64,000 nt of DNA, taken from Chrysomallon squamiferum. Lineage: Eukaryota > Mollusca > Gastropoda > Neomphalida > Peltospiridae. This document shows, in pieces, positions 18,109 through 28,892 of the stretch. The position numbers and the translations under genes are program-made. The notes under the pieces were generated by a model. It saw only the letters and a program-made list of their open reading frames with translations, did not search any database and was not told the origin of the DNA. The DNA is taken from the NCBI GenBank assembly GCA_012295275.1, contig CM022667.1:14374168-14438167 (forward strand), written 5' to 3'. Numbering within the stretch: the stretch's first letter is position 1; each line of letters starts with the position of its first letter.

Positions 18109-21100
18109 CAGTATTAGTAGTAGCAGTCATAGCAGCAGCAGTGGCATTAGTAACTACAACAGTACATTAAGCATACGTTTTCAAAACAGATTCACGACCT
18201 CTGTTATTTTATTACATATAACTAAGCTTGATTTAGTGGAGGGAATTCAACCGTTTTATGCTGTTATTACAGATAATGTGAATAAGCAGACAATAACCTA
18301 AAAATTAAGAAAAAAAAAATCTGTCGAACACACATTCGCACAGCTATCCATCCATCCATCCATCCATCCATCGAACTATCCACAAAACTATCATGATACC
18401 TCTGTTCCCTCCTACCCGTCTATCCATCTACCCGGCTCACCACTGTTTCAAAGTTATTTTATTCATGTATCAATCAGTTATTTGAAGCTTAATTATAGAG
18501 TAAGTAGTAGAGTTTCAACAGCTGAAAATTGCCTTATAGTCCGGTGGCAGGGACCGATAAGCGTGCATTGCGGTCCGTACAAAGTTTTTTTGCTGTTTCT
18601 ATACCTCCGAGATGTGCTCTTTAAGAATCTGAATGATGCCACTCTGTCATCCTTGGGCAATCCGCACAATATGCAAATTAAGGCCGCCATTACTAAAAAT
18701 CTTGTTTTCGTCAATATCTCAGTAACTATGCATGGTATCAAAATAATGTTGGTGTCTATCTCCATGTTTTGAGGGGTAAAGAATCAGATTAAAACATTTC
18801 AGTCAAGATCACACCAATATTTTGTGCTGAATAGGCATATTAAGTCGGCCATTACTGAAAATCTCGTTTTCGTCAATATCTCAGTAACTACACATGGTAT
18901 CAAAATAACTTTGGTGTCTATACACATGTTTTTAGGGGTAAAAAATCAGATTAAATCATTACAGTATTGATCACACCAATATTTTCTGCAAAATATGCAA
19001 AAATCAACTTCGGTGTATATCCGAGTCGTTATAGAACATCCCCTTTACTTATGCTGATGCATGTTGCCATTACTGATTTGACTCAGTCCTCAAACAAGTC
19101 ACTTTCAACAACATTGTCACAGTCATCAACCCGTCTTCATCGTGATGGTCTTCGTGCGGGCGAAACGAGAGGCAGACTGGCCACTCCACCTCTGGGCAGT
19201 AGAGCAAATGATGCCATACTTTTTGGCCTCTGCTCACTTCAACTACGCGAGATATGGGTTGTACTACCTGAGTACAATGAAGCATCTCCCGCCTGAAGTG
19301 CTTCAGAGCTTCATGAGAGGTGAACACACCATGCGTCACAAGCCGGGACTCTGGAACGGGATCTGGTCCGACATGTGGATAGAGACAACTTTCATGCGTT
19401 ACGGGCATGGTCCAAATGGAATCATAGGCATAACCCTGAAGCCCGAAACACTAAAACGATGGGCATACAGTATGCACACCTGCAGCATGATCGTTCAAGA
19501 TATCGCGGACATGTCCGATGACAGTGGGGAGAGGGAGGTGACGAGTCATAAAGAAGAGAAGCCAACACGCATCATTTCGGATGCCAAGGACAGGGACAAG
19601 ATACGAGATAAACTTCTGACTTGCATTGATCCCCTGGATCCAACTGGTCATCCCGCTGGTTTGATCAATGTCGTTACTGGTCGGATTGCACCTGAAACGG
19701 TGAACGCACGTGACGCAGTGGATATTGGGAATGGTCAACTTGTGTCATTTGAAAAGAGCTGGCCTGGCGGATTTAATGCATCCTTATCCAAGTTGGTGTT
19801 GACCATGGCAGAGATGAGAAAGGCAGTAAGGGTTGGGAAGAATAATGTGTATGACACGGATACTAGGGTTGCAACAGTCTCGAAACATTGATATCAAAAC
19901 TGTCCTTGCCTACCTCAATGTTTGATGATGAAGGCAAAATGAGGATCGCAACTACGAAATCAACGCTGAAGAAGAATCTGCAGGTGACTGTGTCCCAGCG
20001 TTTTGTTGAGAAATCAGAGGTAGAAATACTGGATGGCTGTGCTATCCTTTGGGTTATAAACTGGCCTAATCAAGGAACTGTGGCAGATTTTGTCAACGGC
20101 TTCACGAGGAATGTGATGAAAAGGGTGGAAAGCCAGGACACAAACCGGATCTTTGATCGCTACTTCGACTTCAGCATTAAAAGTGGAACGCGGGCAGCTC
20201 GAGCTGGTGACGAAGCGAGCCGACGACACAAACTGCAGTTACATACTCCATTGCCACCCCAGAAGGTTGTCCTTACAGTTACTGAGAATAAGGTACAGGT
20301 CATAGTTCTGATATGTCAGAATTTGATCCAGAAAGCACAGGACGAGCCGAATGAACACAGTCTGGTCATTACCTCTGCTGACTCTGTACCAGTTGTAATT
20401 CAGGATGGCATTGTCTTCCGTAGGGAAGATCTCACGACTTGCCATGAAGAAGTGGATGTAATAATCATACAGCAGATGGTTAAGGCAGCTGAAAGTGGCG
20501 TGAAAAGAGTCAACATCGCATTTGAGGACACAGACGTTTTTGTCCTCCTGCTGCACTTCTACGCAAAGTTGAACCTGACCTGTCGTCTTACAATGGAAGG
20601 ACCAAGAGCTGAACGAACTACTATAGACATTGGGGCAACTGCAAGTGAACATGGACACTTGCTTTCACAACTGCCAGCCGCCCGTTCCCTCTCAGGCTGT
20701 GACACCGTGGCTCAGTCCTTCGGAGTAGGAAAAAGCACCGTCATCAAAGTCCTTAAGAGTGGTGTAAATGACATCATTGAAGAAGCGACAACATTCATGG
20801 CTGCCTGCTACGGGGTCAAAAGCTTGGTGACATCGAACATGTCTGAGGTCCGTGGAGAAGTCTGGTCGCGAAGGATGGGTAGAAAAAATTTGACAAAGGC
20901 TCCAGAGCTTAAGTCACTTCCACCTTCTAAGAGGCATTCGAAGAGAACGTAAAGCGGGCGCACATTCAGACTGCCATTTGGAAATCAGCTCTCAACTCAG
21001 AACCTCCAGCATTAGATCCTGTCGAGTTCGGATGGGAACGTGACGAACGCACTAGATGCTTGATCCCAGTAACATTGCAACCAAACATTAGTGTTGCTCC

Positions 21101-21723
21101 ACCGGAGGTGCTGGAAATAATAAGGTGTGGTTGTACTACGGATACACCCTGTTCGACAGCAATGTGTGGATGCTATACAAGCTCACTTGCCATGCACAAT
21201 GTTTTGTGGATGTCACGGAGAAGCACACTGCCGAGATGAGCACACCGGAATGACTGTGACAATGTTGTTGAAAGTGACTTGTTTGAGGACTGAGTCAAAT
21301 CAGTAATGGCAACATGCATCACCATAAGTAAAGGGGATGTTCTATAACGACTCGGATATACACTGAAGTTGATTTTTGCATATTTTGCAGAAAATATTGG
21401 TGTGATCAATACTGTAATGGTTTAATCTGATTCTTTACCCCTAAAAACATGTGTATAGACACCAAAATTATTTTGATACCATGTGTAGTTACTGAGATAT
21501 TGACGAAAACGAGATTTTCAGTAATGGCGGCCTTAATTTGCATATTGTGCGGATTGCCCAAGGATGACAGAGTGGCATCATTCAGATTCTTAAAGAGCAC
21601 ATCTCGGAGGTATAGAAACAGCAAAAAAACTTTGTACTGTATTGCAAGGTTCGCCAAAAATCTGGGGTTTGGCAACCGGACTTTTAAGTCGATGGACGAC
21701 TGTGATAAAACCTCATTAGCGCT

Positions 21724-21783
<60 letters not shown>

Positions 21784-22511
21784 TTATAGATATCTAATGA
21801 GGAATGACTGCCACAGTATATATTCATGTTAAGATTCGGGGTGATCCAAACTAAATTACAGAATACGATTACAAATTAATATCTTTTTAGTCTAACTGCA
21901 ATACTATGAGAATATGCTTTATGCTATACAAAAAAAAAATAATAATAATAATAATAAAAAAATAAAAAATAAAAAATGAAAAGAAAACAAGACAAGACAA
22001 AGAAAATATTACACTGAATAAGTTAACGGCTGTTCAGAGACTATGTTCAGTTAATAATAAAAACAATTTGTATTTATTTATTTCATTTTTGAGAAGAATT
22101 AATAGTTTAAACTAAACCATATTGTAGCTTCATCCGGACATAACTGCCCACAGCAGGCTCACGGTACAAGCATCTTCAATGAAGCGAACGCCAGATCAAA
22201 GCCATGAGGGCTGTGAACAGAGGTAGGGAAACAAAACGATAAAGAAACGGATCACTGAACTGAACTTTATTTTCAGATGTGTACTTGTAATTCAACAGCA
22301 TTTGACGTAACTGGACAAATATACTGACAAAACAGAGAAGATGAAACGACTGAATGCAGTAATGATGTACATCAAACATTTGAATGTGTAAACACGTTAT
22401 GTATTTACATTTACAGATGTGTACTTGTATTTACATATGAACCGAGTGTATGCACATGAAATACAAATCATAAAAATGTATATGTTACCCTTAGGACATC
22501 TATATTCATAT

Positions 22512-22550
<39 letters not shown>

Positions 22551-23762
22551 TTATATATATATTGGGTTTTTTGTGGGTTTTTGTGGTTCTTTGTTGGAGA
22601 AAACAACCGGCTTACTATGAACAACAATATTTTTTATAATCAAATAGCATATTTTAAGCATTTAAACGTTTGTTGTATATTGGCAATAATATTTGGAAGA
22701 AGTCTTTCAGCTCTAAAGAATAACTACATTTTCTGTATTTCTACACAGAGAATATATTCAACTTGCTACACATTTATTTTTTTCCATCTCCTTTCTTCAA
22801 TGGGCAAACAGAGATTTGACAGTCCAAAATATAACTACGGTAACAAGTGTTTTCACTCGTGATTTCTTAAACATGTCTTCAACACAGTATTTGATTGAAA
22901 ATAGTCTGTAACAAGAAGCTTTAGATACGTTTTGCTCCAACTTTTATTCCATTTCATTATTAGATAAAATTTTGAAGAAATTAATTCCACTACAGCCATC
23001 CCTTTTGAAAATGTCTTCAAGATCGTTAAGAAAAAACAAGAACAGAAAAGGTGTTAATATTTCTCCATGCCTCGAACCTCTATACGACATGGACATTTTT
23101 ATCTTTGTAAATATCTTTTACAGTCACAGATTACTTAAATATATTGGTATACAGGTACCGGACCAATTATCCGCACTCCTTGGGGCCTGAGGCATTCCGG
23201 ATTTCTGGATTTTTCCGGTTTTCTGGTACCAAGGCATCAAAATACGTAAATAATTAGGCATAAACATTTTAAAATTAAAAACACAAAGAAAACTGACGAT
23301 ACGCAACTGTGGCGACTCGACACATAAACAATTTTCGGGACGCCGGATAATTGTTCCGGTACATTTACTGTGAATAAGTTTAAAATATTTACCTCTTATA
23401 TCGTTTTTCGCGATCCAGCTCAAGAAGAGGTACACGAATCCACGCAGAAACGGAAATAAATAAAGATTCAGTATATTTTTTCTTTCTAGTTCTTAATAAT
23501 TCACTGAGAAAATATTACCTGACAATATGGTCAACTATAGAATGATCTTTTGTAAATACGGCTTGAGTTTCAGATAACTCACGATGCATGCTTTGTCGAA
23601 GCAGTATACATTTTCTGGAAGAAGTAATTATCTGTATTTCGTTATTATAGTATAATATATTATTTTCATTTATAAAAAAAATAATATAATATTATGTCTA
23701 TGGGAGTTTATTTAGAGTCAGCCCAAGGTTCTTACATCTGTCTAGCATACAAATCGTGTTGT

Positions 23763-23819
<57 letters not shown>

Positions 23820-26397
23820 TTTATACATATCTAATGAGGAATGACTGCCACAGTATATATTCATGTTAAGATTACATTCGGGGTGATCCAAACTAATTTA
23901 CAGAACATAAATACAAATTTATATTTTTTTAGTCTGACTGCAATTCTATGAAAATATGGTTTTTGCTATACCGAAAAAACAAAAACAAAAAAAATGAAAA
24001 GAAAACAAGACAAGAAAAAGAAAATATTACACTGAATAAGTCAACGGCTGTTCAGAGACTATGTTCAGTTAATAACATTTTTAAAAAAATTTGTATTTAT
24101 TTCATTTTTGAGATGAATTAATAATTTAAACTAAACTATACTGTAGCTTCATCCGGACATAACTGCCCACAGCAGGCTCACGGTACAAGCATCTTCAATG
24201 AAGCGAACGCCAGATCAAAGCCATGAGGGCTGTGAACAGAGGTAGGGAAACAAAACGATAAAGAAACGGATCACTGAACTGAACTTTGTTTACAGATGTG
24301 TACTTGTGATTCAACAGCATTTGACGTAACTGGACAAATATACTGACAAAACAGAGAAGATGAAACGACTGAATGCAGTAATGATGTACATCAAACATTT
24401 GAATGTGTAAACACATTATGTATTTACATTTACAGATGTGTACTTGTATTTACATATGAACCGAGTGTATGCACATGAAATACAAATCATAAAAACTAAT
24501 ATGTTACCCTTAGGACATCTATATTCATATTTATTTATTTATTTATTTATTATTAAAAAAAACAATTGTTGTTGTTGTTCGAGAAAACAACCAGCTTACT
24601 TTCAACAACAGCATTTTTATAATCAAATAGCACATCTTAAGCATTTAAACGTTTGTTGTATATTGGCAATACAATTTGGAAGAAATCTTTCAGCTCTAAG
24701 GAATAACTACATTTTCAGTATTTCTACACAGAGAATATATTCCACTTGCTAAACATTTATTATTTTTCCATCTGCATTTTTCACTGAACAAACAGATATA
24801 TGTCAGTCCAAAATGTAATTATGTTAACCAGTGTTTTCAGTCATGATTTCTTAAATATGTCTCCAACACAGTATTTGATTCTAAACAGTCTGTAACAAGA
24901 TGCTTTAGATATGTTTTGCAACAATTTTTATTCCATTTCAATATTAGGTAAGATTTTGAAGAAATTAATTCCACTGTAGCCATGCCTTTTGAAAATATCT
25001 TCAAGATCGTTAAGAAAAAATAAAAATATTTCTCCATGCCTCGAGCCTCTATACGACATGGACATTTTTATCTTTGTAAATATCTTTTACAGTCACAGAT
25101 TACTTAAATATATTGGTATACAGGTACCGGACCAATTATCCGCACTCGTTGGGGCCTCAGGCATTCCGGATTTCTGGATTTTTCCGGTTTTCTGGTACCA
25201 AGGCATCTAAATACGTAAAAAATTAGGCATAAACATTTTAAAATTAAAAACACAAAGAAAACTGACGATACGCAACTGTTTTCAAGACGCCGGATAATTG
25301 GTCCGGTACATTTAATGTGAACAAGTTTAAAATATTTATCTCTTATATCGTTTTTCACGATCCAACTGAAGAAGAGGTACACGAATCCACGCAGAAACGG
25401 AAATAAATAAAGATTCAGTATATTTTTTCTTTCTAGTTCTTAATAATTCACTGAGAAAATATTACGTGACAATATGGTCAACAATAGAATGATCTTTTCT
25501 AAATACGGCTTGAATTTCAGATAAATCACGATGCATGCTTTGTCACGGTAGACTACATTACCTGGAAGAAGTAATTATCTTTATTTCGTTATTATAGTAT
25601 AATATGCATTTTCATTTATAAAATATAATATAATATTATGTCTAAAGGAGTTTATTTAGAGTCAGCCCGAGGTTCTTACATCTGTCTGGCATAAAAATAA
25701 TTTTTGTTTATGCGTGTGTGCCTATGTTTTAACTGACAAGTTCACACAGCAACTAAGATGTCCCAGTGTCGTACCTGCTTGTTTCAACAGCCACAGTAAT
25801 TAATACCAAATATTTTTTAATAAAACAATACATAAGACAATGTATTACTTACCTGTTGGAGATTGCTTTCGTCAAGCTTTCAGTTTCTTGAAAACCTTTC
25901 TCTTGCAGATAGTTTCGAATGTCGTTTTCAGAAAGAATTTCAGAGAAATTGAGTTTACTGTTAGGATTATAACCCACCCACCACTCGGCCGTTTTGTTGT
26001 AAATCTGGTAATGGAAGTAACAAATCGAGGTGTTATACGGACAGTTACGATCATGTGCTTTCTGAAAAACGTTTAAAGCTGAAAAAAGTTGTTCTGAAGT
26101 TACGTATCGTGTGTCGCTGTACATGGATGCCTCGAGAAGAGGTACAAGAATCCAGAACGAAAAGAAAACTTCATTATCGTCATAATGTCCTCTCGATCGT
26201 TCGGAAAGCACCATTGAAGGTGGTACGTGAACAGAAATCGTATTTTTATAGATCCCTGCATCCTCACCAGAGTTTATCTGACTTTCTGAAACCTTTTCTG
26301 CGATCTGAGTTAGAAGTGAGTGTATGGAGGATTTGTGTGTACCGAAACAGGAAACTGTACAAGATATAAACAGAATATAAGTAAATAGTTTGAACAT
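13824..26397 (-). CDS. Copy B: complete 8-exon gene for an unrecognised secreted protein (609 aa)
   Basis: The exons, in transcript order on the minus strand, are 26397-25853, 17612-17318, 16820-16653, 16190-16017, 15904-15770, 15366-15258, 14579-14458 and 14105-13824. They sum to 1830 bp, or 609 codons plus TAA, with all phases matching. The start ATG opens an N-terminus, MFKLFTYILFISCTVSCFG, that looks like a cleavable signal peptide, so secretion is expected. There are about ten possible N-glycosylation sites (NTS, NKT, NLT, NGT and others) and few cysteines. No transmembrane segment follows the leader. Intron 1 is about 8.2 kb and contains a transposon and a tandem duplication; the other introns are 0.1-0.9 kb. 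At the exon 6/7 junction the codon is AAC, where copy A has GAC. The family is unknown to me; an alpha/alpha-toroid fold is only a guess. A TATA-like stretch lies about 60 bp upstream of the ATG. Confidence 0.8.
14285..14424. repeat. (ATT)n/(GTT)n compound microsatellite, intron 7 of copy B
   Basis: A triplet array switches from ATT to TTG/GTT units between exon 8 (14105) and exon 7 (14458). Poly-Asn open frames over it are artefacts of the repeat. Confidence 0.9.
16880..17100. repeat. Imperfect (GTA/GTG)n array, intron 2 of copy B
   Basis: A degenerate GTA/GTG/TAG triplet array lies between exon 3 (16820) and exon 2 (17318). Copy A intron 2 also has triplet arrays (411-436 and 585-700). Confidence 0.85.
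18055..18110. repeat. (AGT)n microsatellite, intron 1 of copy B
   Basis: A pure GTA run of about 18 units, followed by mixed AGC/AGT triplets. Confidence 0.95.
18577..21637 (+). mobile_element. Decayed DNA transposon with long terminal inverted repeats, inside intron 1 of copy B
   Basis: The left arm (18577 to about 19126) and right arm (about 21250-21637) are inverted copies of each other. Both start outward at GTACAAAG, and both run through the segment coding MITPIFSAKYAKIN in opposite directions. The left arm is longer because an internal stretch of roughly 165 bp is present twice (about 18680-18840 and 18841-18990). Between the arms lies a broken coding region of a repeat-associated family. 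The coding homology starts directly at the inner end of the left arm, so the N-terminal part seems to have been deleted. GTAC flanks both ends and may be either target duplication or part of the arm. I cannot assign a named superfamily. Confidence 0.75.
19130..21306 (+). pseudogene. Transposon-encoded protein with PIN/FEN-like 'DTDVFVLLL', 'SGCDTV' and C-terminal Cys-rich motifs, frameshifted
   Basis: Reading frame 2 runs 19130-19891 (READWPLHLWAVEQMMPYF, then FNYARYGLYYL). Frame 1 covers about 19915-20952 and includes FEDTDVFVLLLHF, which resembles the acidic core of PIN/FEN-type nucleases, and then LSGCDTVAQSFGVGKST. Frame 3 continues from 20931 (ENVKRAHIQTAIWKSAL). A last shift near 21192 restores a Cys-rich tail (CGC..., CGCYTSSL, then CTMFCGCHGEAHC). 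This domain order fits a family of uncharacterised, repeat-associated proteins that I recall from cnidarian, mollusc and fish genomes. At least three frame breaks (19865-19915, about 20930, about 21192) and the missing N-terminus make it non-functional. GC content is visibly higher than in the flanking intron. The biochemical role of the family is not known to me; a nuclease or transposase role is inference. Confidence 0.7.
23152..23363. mobile_element. Short inverted-repeat element (MITE-like), copy 1
   Basis: It begins CAGGTACCGGACCAATTATC directly after TA and ends with the inverse, GCCGGATAATTGTTCCGGTAC. The inner sequence contains GGGGCCTGAGGCATTCCGGA, shared with the copies at 25121 and 42216. 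It has no coding capacity. Terminal CAGG with TA at the border fits a pogo/Tc1-mariner-type MITE, by inference. Confidence 0.6.
25121..25309. mobile_element. Short inverted-repeat element (MITE-like), copy 2
   Basis: It has the same left end as the copy at 23152 and an almost perfect right end (GCCGGATAATTGGTCCGGTAC). It is about 25 bp shorter internally. It lies at the equivalent place of the second tandem unit, so it was copied by that duplication and not inserted independently. Confidence 0.6.
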
Positions 26398-26453
26398 GTT
26401 TGTCAGAGGCCCAGAGCGGAGACACTGAAATGTTTCAGAACTTCTCACAAATC

Positions 26454-26470
26454 TTATATATATACATACA
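26454..26470 (-). promoter_or_regulatory. TATA-like box upstream of copy B exon 1
   Basis: On the minus strand a TATATATATAAG stretch lies 57-73 bp before the ATG at 26397. The sequence between it and the ATG (26398-26450) is closely matched at the equivalent place in copy E, including the stretch around CATTTCAGTGTCTC. A transcription start near 26430 would be consistent. No start-site evidence is available from the sequence. Confidence 0.4.
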
Positions 26471-26649
26471 GAAAGATTGAGAATGTCTAGATAAAACATC
26501 TGGACATAACATGTGAGAAACAGTTAACCACACTGTGTCAGCTGCAAGGTTTCAGATTTTATGCATGTATGCATGTATGTATATATGTATGTTTGTGTGG
26601 GGGTTTACGTCGGAATCTGTTTATGCATGAACGTGTGTACGTTCCTACA

Positions 26650-26710
26650 TGATTGTCTCGGTGGCCGAACGGTAACATCATCCGCCTTCGCAGTGCGGGT
26701 GATTGAAAGC
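26650..26710 (+). repeat. tRNA-derived SINE head (tentative)
   Basis: The segment contains GTGGCCGAACGGTAACATCA, which resembles a pol III A box region, and GCGGGTGATTGAAAGCC, which resembles a degraded B box (expected GGTTCGANNCC). Spacing of about 35 bp is right for a tRNA-like promoter. It cannot fold into a normal tRNA and runs on into unrelated AT-rich sequence ending in ATT repeats, as a SINE tail would. Only one copy is visible in the window. Confidence 0.4.
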
Positions 26711-26825
26711 CACTTCATTGAATTTATCTCAGATTATGTAGAAAATACTTTCCAGTTCTTTTATCTTTATTTTATGGGAATTTATTGCTGTTGTTCTTAA
26801 TATTATTACTGTTATTTTTGTGCCC

Positions 26826-26872
<47 letters not shown>

Positions 26873-26890
26873 GGACTTTATTTTAAACTT

Positions 26891-26924
<34 letters not shown>

Positions 26925-26938
26925 CCATTTCAGAAGTA

Positions 26939-27425
<487 letters not shown>

Positions 27426-27464
27426 TATTTTGACTTAAACCCTAATCTTAGGCTAAATACTTAT

Positions 27465-28160
27465 TGATTGCAGTAATGATGTATATCAAATATTTGAATG
27501 TGTAAACACATTATATATTTACAGATGCGTACTTGTATTTATATATGAACCGAGTATAGATACCTAAAAACAAATAATAAAAACTTATATCACATCCTTA
27601 GGACATCTATGTCATTTTTTTTATTATTATTATTATTATTTTTTTTTTTGAGAAAACAATCGGCTTACTATGAGCAACAGCATTTTTACGACATGGACAT
27701 TTTTATCTTTGTAAATATCTTTAACAGTCTCACATCACTTGGTATACTGTGAATAAGTTTAAAATATTTACCTGCTTTATCGTTTTTCATGGTCCAGCTC
27801 TCCACACAGTAACAAACGCTCTTTTAGAGTCAATAAAGATTCAGTATATTTTTTCTTTCAAGTTCTTTATAATTCACTTACACCATATTACGTGACAATA
27901 TGGTCAACTCTAGAATTATCTAATCTAAATCCGCCTTGAGTTTCAAACAACTGACGATGCATACTTTGTCAGCGCAGTCTATATTTTCTGGAAGTGGGAA
28001 TTATCTTTATCTTGTTATTGTTGTATAAAATGCATTTTCTTTTATAAAAAATAATATAATATTATGTCTAAAGGAGTTTATTTAGAGTCAGTCCATGCTT
28101 TTTACATCTGTCTAATATGTTCTGTTTATGTGTGTGTGCGTATGTGAGTGTTGTTTTTGC
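27465..28160. repeat. Third, partial unit of the intron-1 duplication
   Basis: The sequence from CAGTAATGATGTATATCAAA at about 27472 matches 22359 and 24376 in the two full units. Later matches (AGATTCAGTATATTTTTTCT near 27837) correspond to 23465 and 25410. The inverted-repeat element present in the full units is missing here. The unit leads into copy E exon 1 in the same way that the second full unit leads into copy B exon 1, so repeat and first exon were duplicated as one block. Confidence 0.65.
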
Positions 28161-28279
28161 TGACAAGTTCACACAGCAACTAAGATGTCCCTGGGTCGTA
28201 CATGCTTGTTACAACAGCCACAGTAATTAATACCAAATATATTTTCACAAAACAATACATAAGACATTGTATTACTTAC

Positions 28280-28824
28280 CTGTTGGAGATCGCTTTCGTC
28301 AAGCTTTCAGTTTCTTGATAACCTTTCTCTTGCAGATAGTTTCGAATTTCGTCTTCAGAAACAATTTCAGAGAAATTGTGTCTACTGTTAGGATTATAAC
28401 CCACCCACCACTCGGCTGTTTTGTTGTAAATCTGGTAATGGAAGTAACAAATCGAGGTGTTATACGGACAGTTACGATCATGTGCTTTCTGAAAAACGTT
28501 TAGAGTTGAAAGAAGTTGTTCTGAAGTTACGTATCGTGTGTCGCTGTACATGGATGCCTCGAGAAGAGGTACAAGAATCCAGAACGAAAAGAAAACATCA
28601 TTATCGTCATAATGTCCTCTCGATCGTTCGGGAAGCACCACTGAAGGCGGTACGTGAACGGAAATCGTATTTTTATAGATCCCTGCATCCTCACCAGAGT
28701 TTATCTGACTTTCTGAGACCTTTTCTGCGATCTTAGTTAGAAGTGAGTCTATGGAGGATTTGTGTGTACCGAAACAGCAAACTGTACAAGATAAAAACAG
28801 AATATAAGTGAACAGTTTGGACAT
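28280..28824 (-). CDS. Copy E: second, intact first exon of the secreted family (alternative or orphan exon 1)
   Basis: An open reading frame starts at the ATG at 28824-28822 (MSKLFTYILF, leader continuing to CFG) and runs 545 bp to a GTAAGT donor after 28280. This is the same length and phase as exon 1 of copy B. It encodes a signal peptide and about 160 mature residues, including the conserved RNCPYNTSICYFHYQIYNKT segment. It differs from copy B exon 1 at scattered, mostly conservative positions and has no stops. No matching exons 2-8 lie between it and copy B, only reversed relics of exons 4 and 5. The transcript could therefore splice to the body of copy B from exon 2 (17612), giving a second N-terminus. 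Otherwise it is an orphan exon. It has its own TATA-like box upstream. Confidence 0.7.
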
Positions 28825-28882
28825 GTTTGAGAGAGGTCCAGAGCAGAGACACTGAAATGTTTTAACTATTCTCAAAACACAC

Positions 28883-28892
28883 GTTTATATAC
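28883..28892 (-). promoter_or_regulatory. TATA-like box upstream of copy E exon 1
   Basis: The minus strand reads GGTATATAAACG about 60 bp upstream of the ATG at 28824. It is followed by a leader that aligns with that of copy B (ATTTCAGTGTCTCTGCTCTG). Two separate first exons with the same TATA spacing suggest that both promoters were duplicated together with the exon. Confidence 0.45.

Larger units (their letters stand above)
21727..25720. repeat. Tandem duplication of about 2.0 kb within intron 1 of copy B
   Basis: Unit 1 starts at the (GT)n tract at 21727 and unit 2 at the (GT)n tract at about 23768. The sequence after each tract (ATCTAATGAGGAATGACTGC at 21791 and at 23829) repeats with a period of about 2038 bp through to the sequence around 23690 and 25650. 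The units share the element described at 23152 and 25121, and differ by substitutions and small indels. A third, partial unit recurs at about 27465-28160, just before copy E exon 1. Open frames inside it (for example on the minus strand near 22.2-22.4 and 24.2-24.4 kb) are short, and I see no gene in it. Confidence 0.75.

Noticed and set aside
19130-20952. A functional host gene at the transposon coding region
   Set aside because: At least three frame breaks, no introns, flanking inverted arms and the missing N-terminus all mark it as a decayed element.
22419-22862. Open frame of about 147 codons on the plus strand in the duplicated unit
   Set aside because: It crosses an ATTT repeat, and the second unit (24438-24752) does not preserve the same frame beyond the repeat. 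It behaves as non-coding.
26650-26710. Functional tRNA gene
   Set aside because: The A- and B-box-like motifs are degraded, and I cannot fold an acceptor stem or find an anticodon loop.
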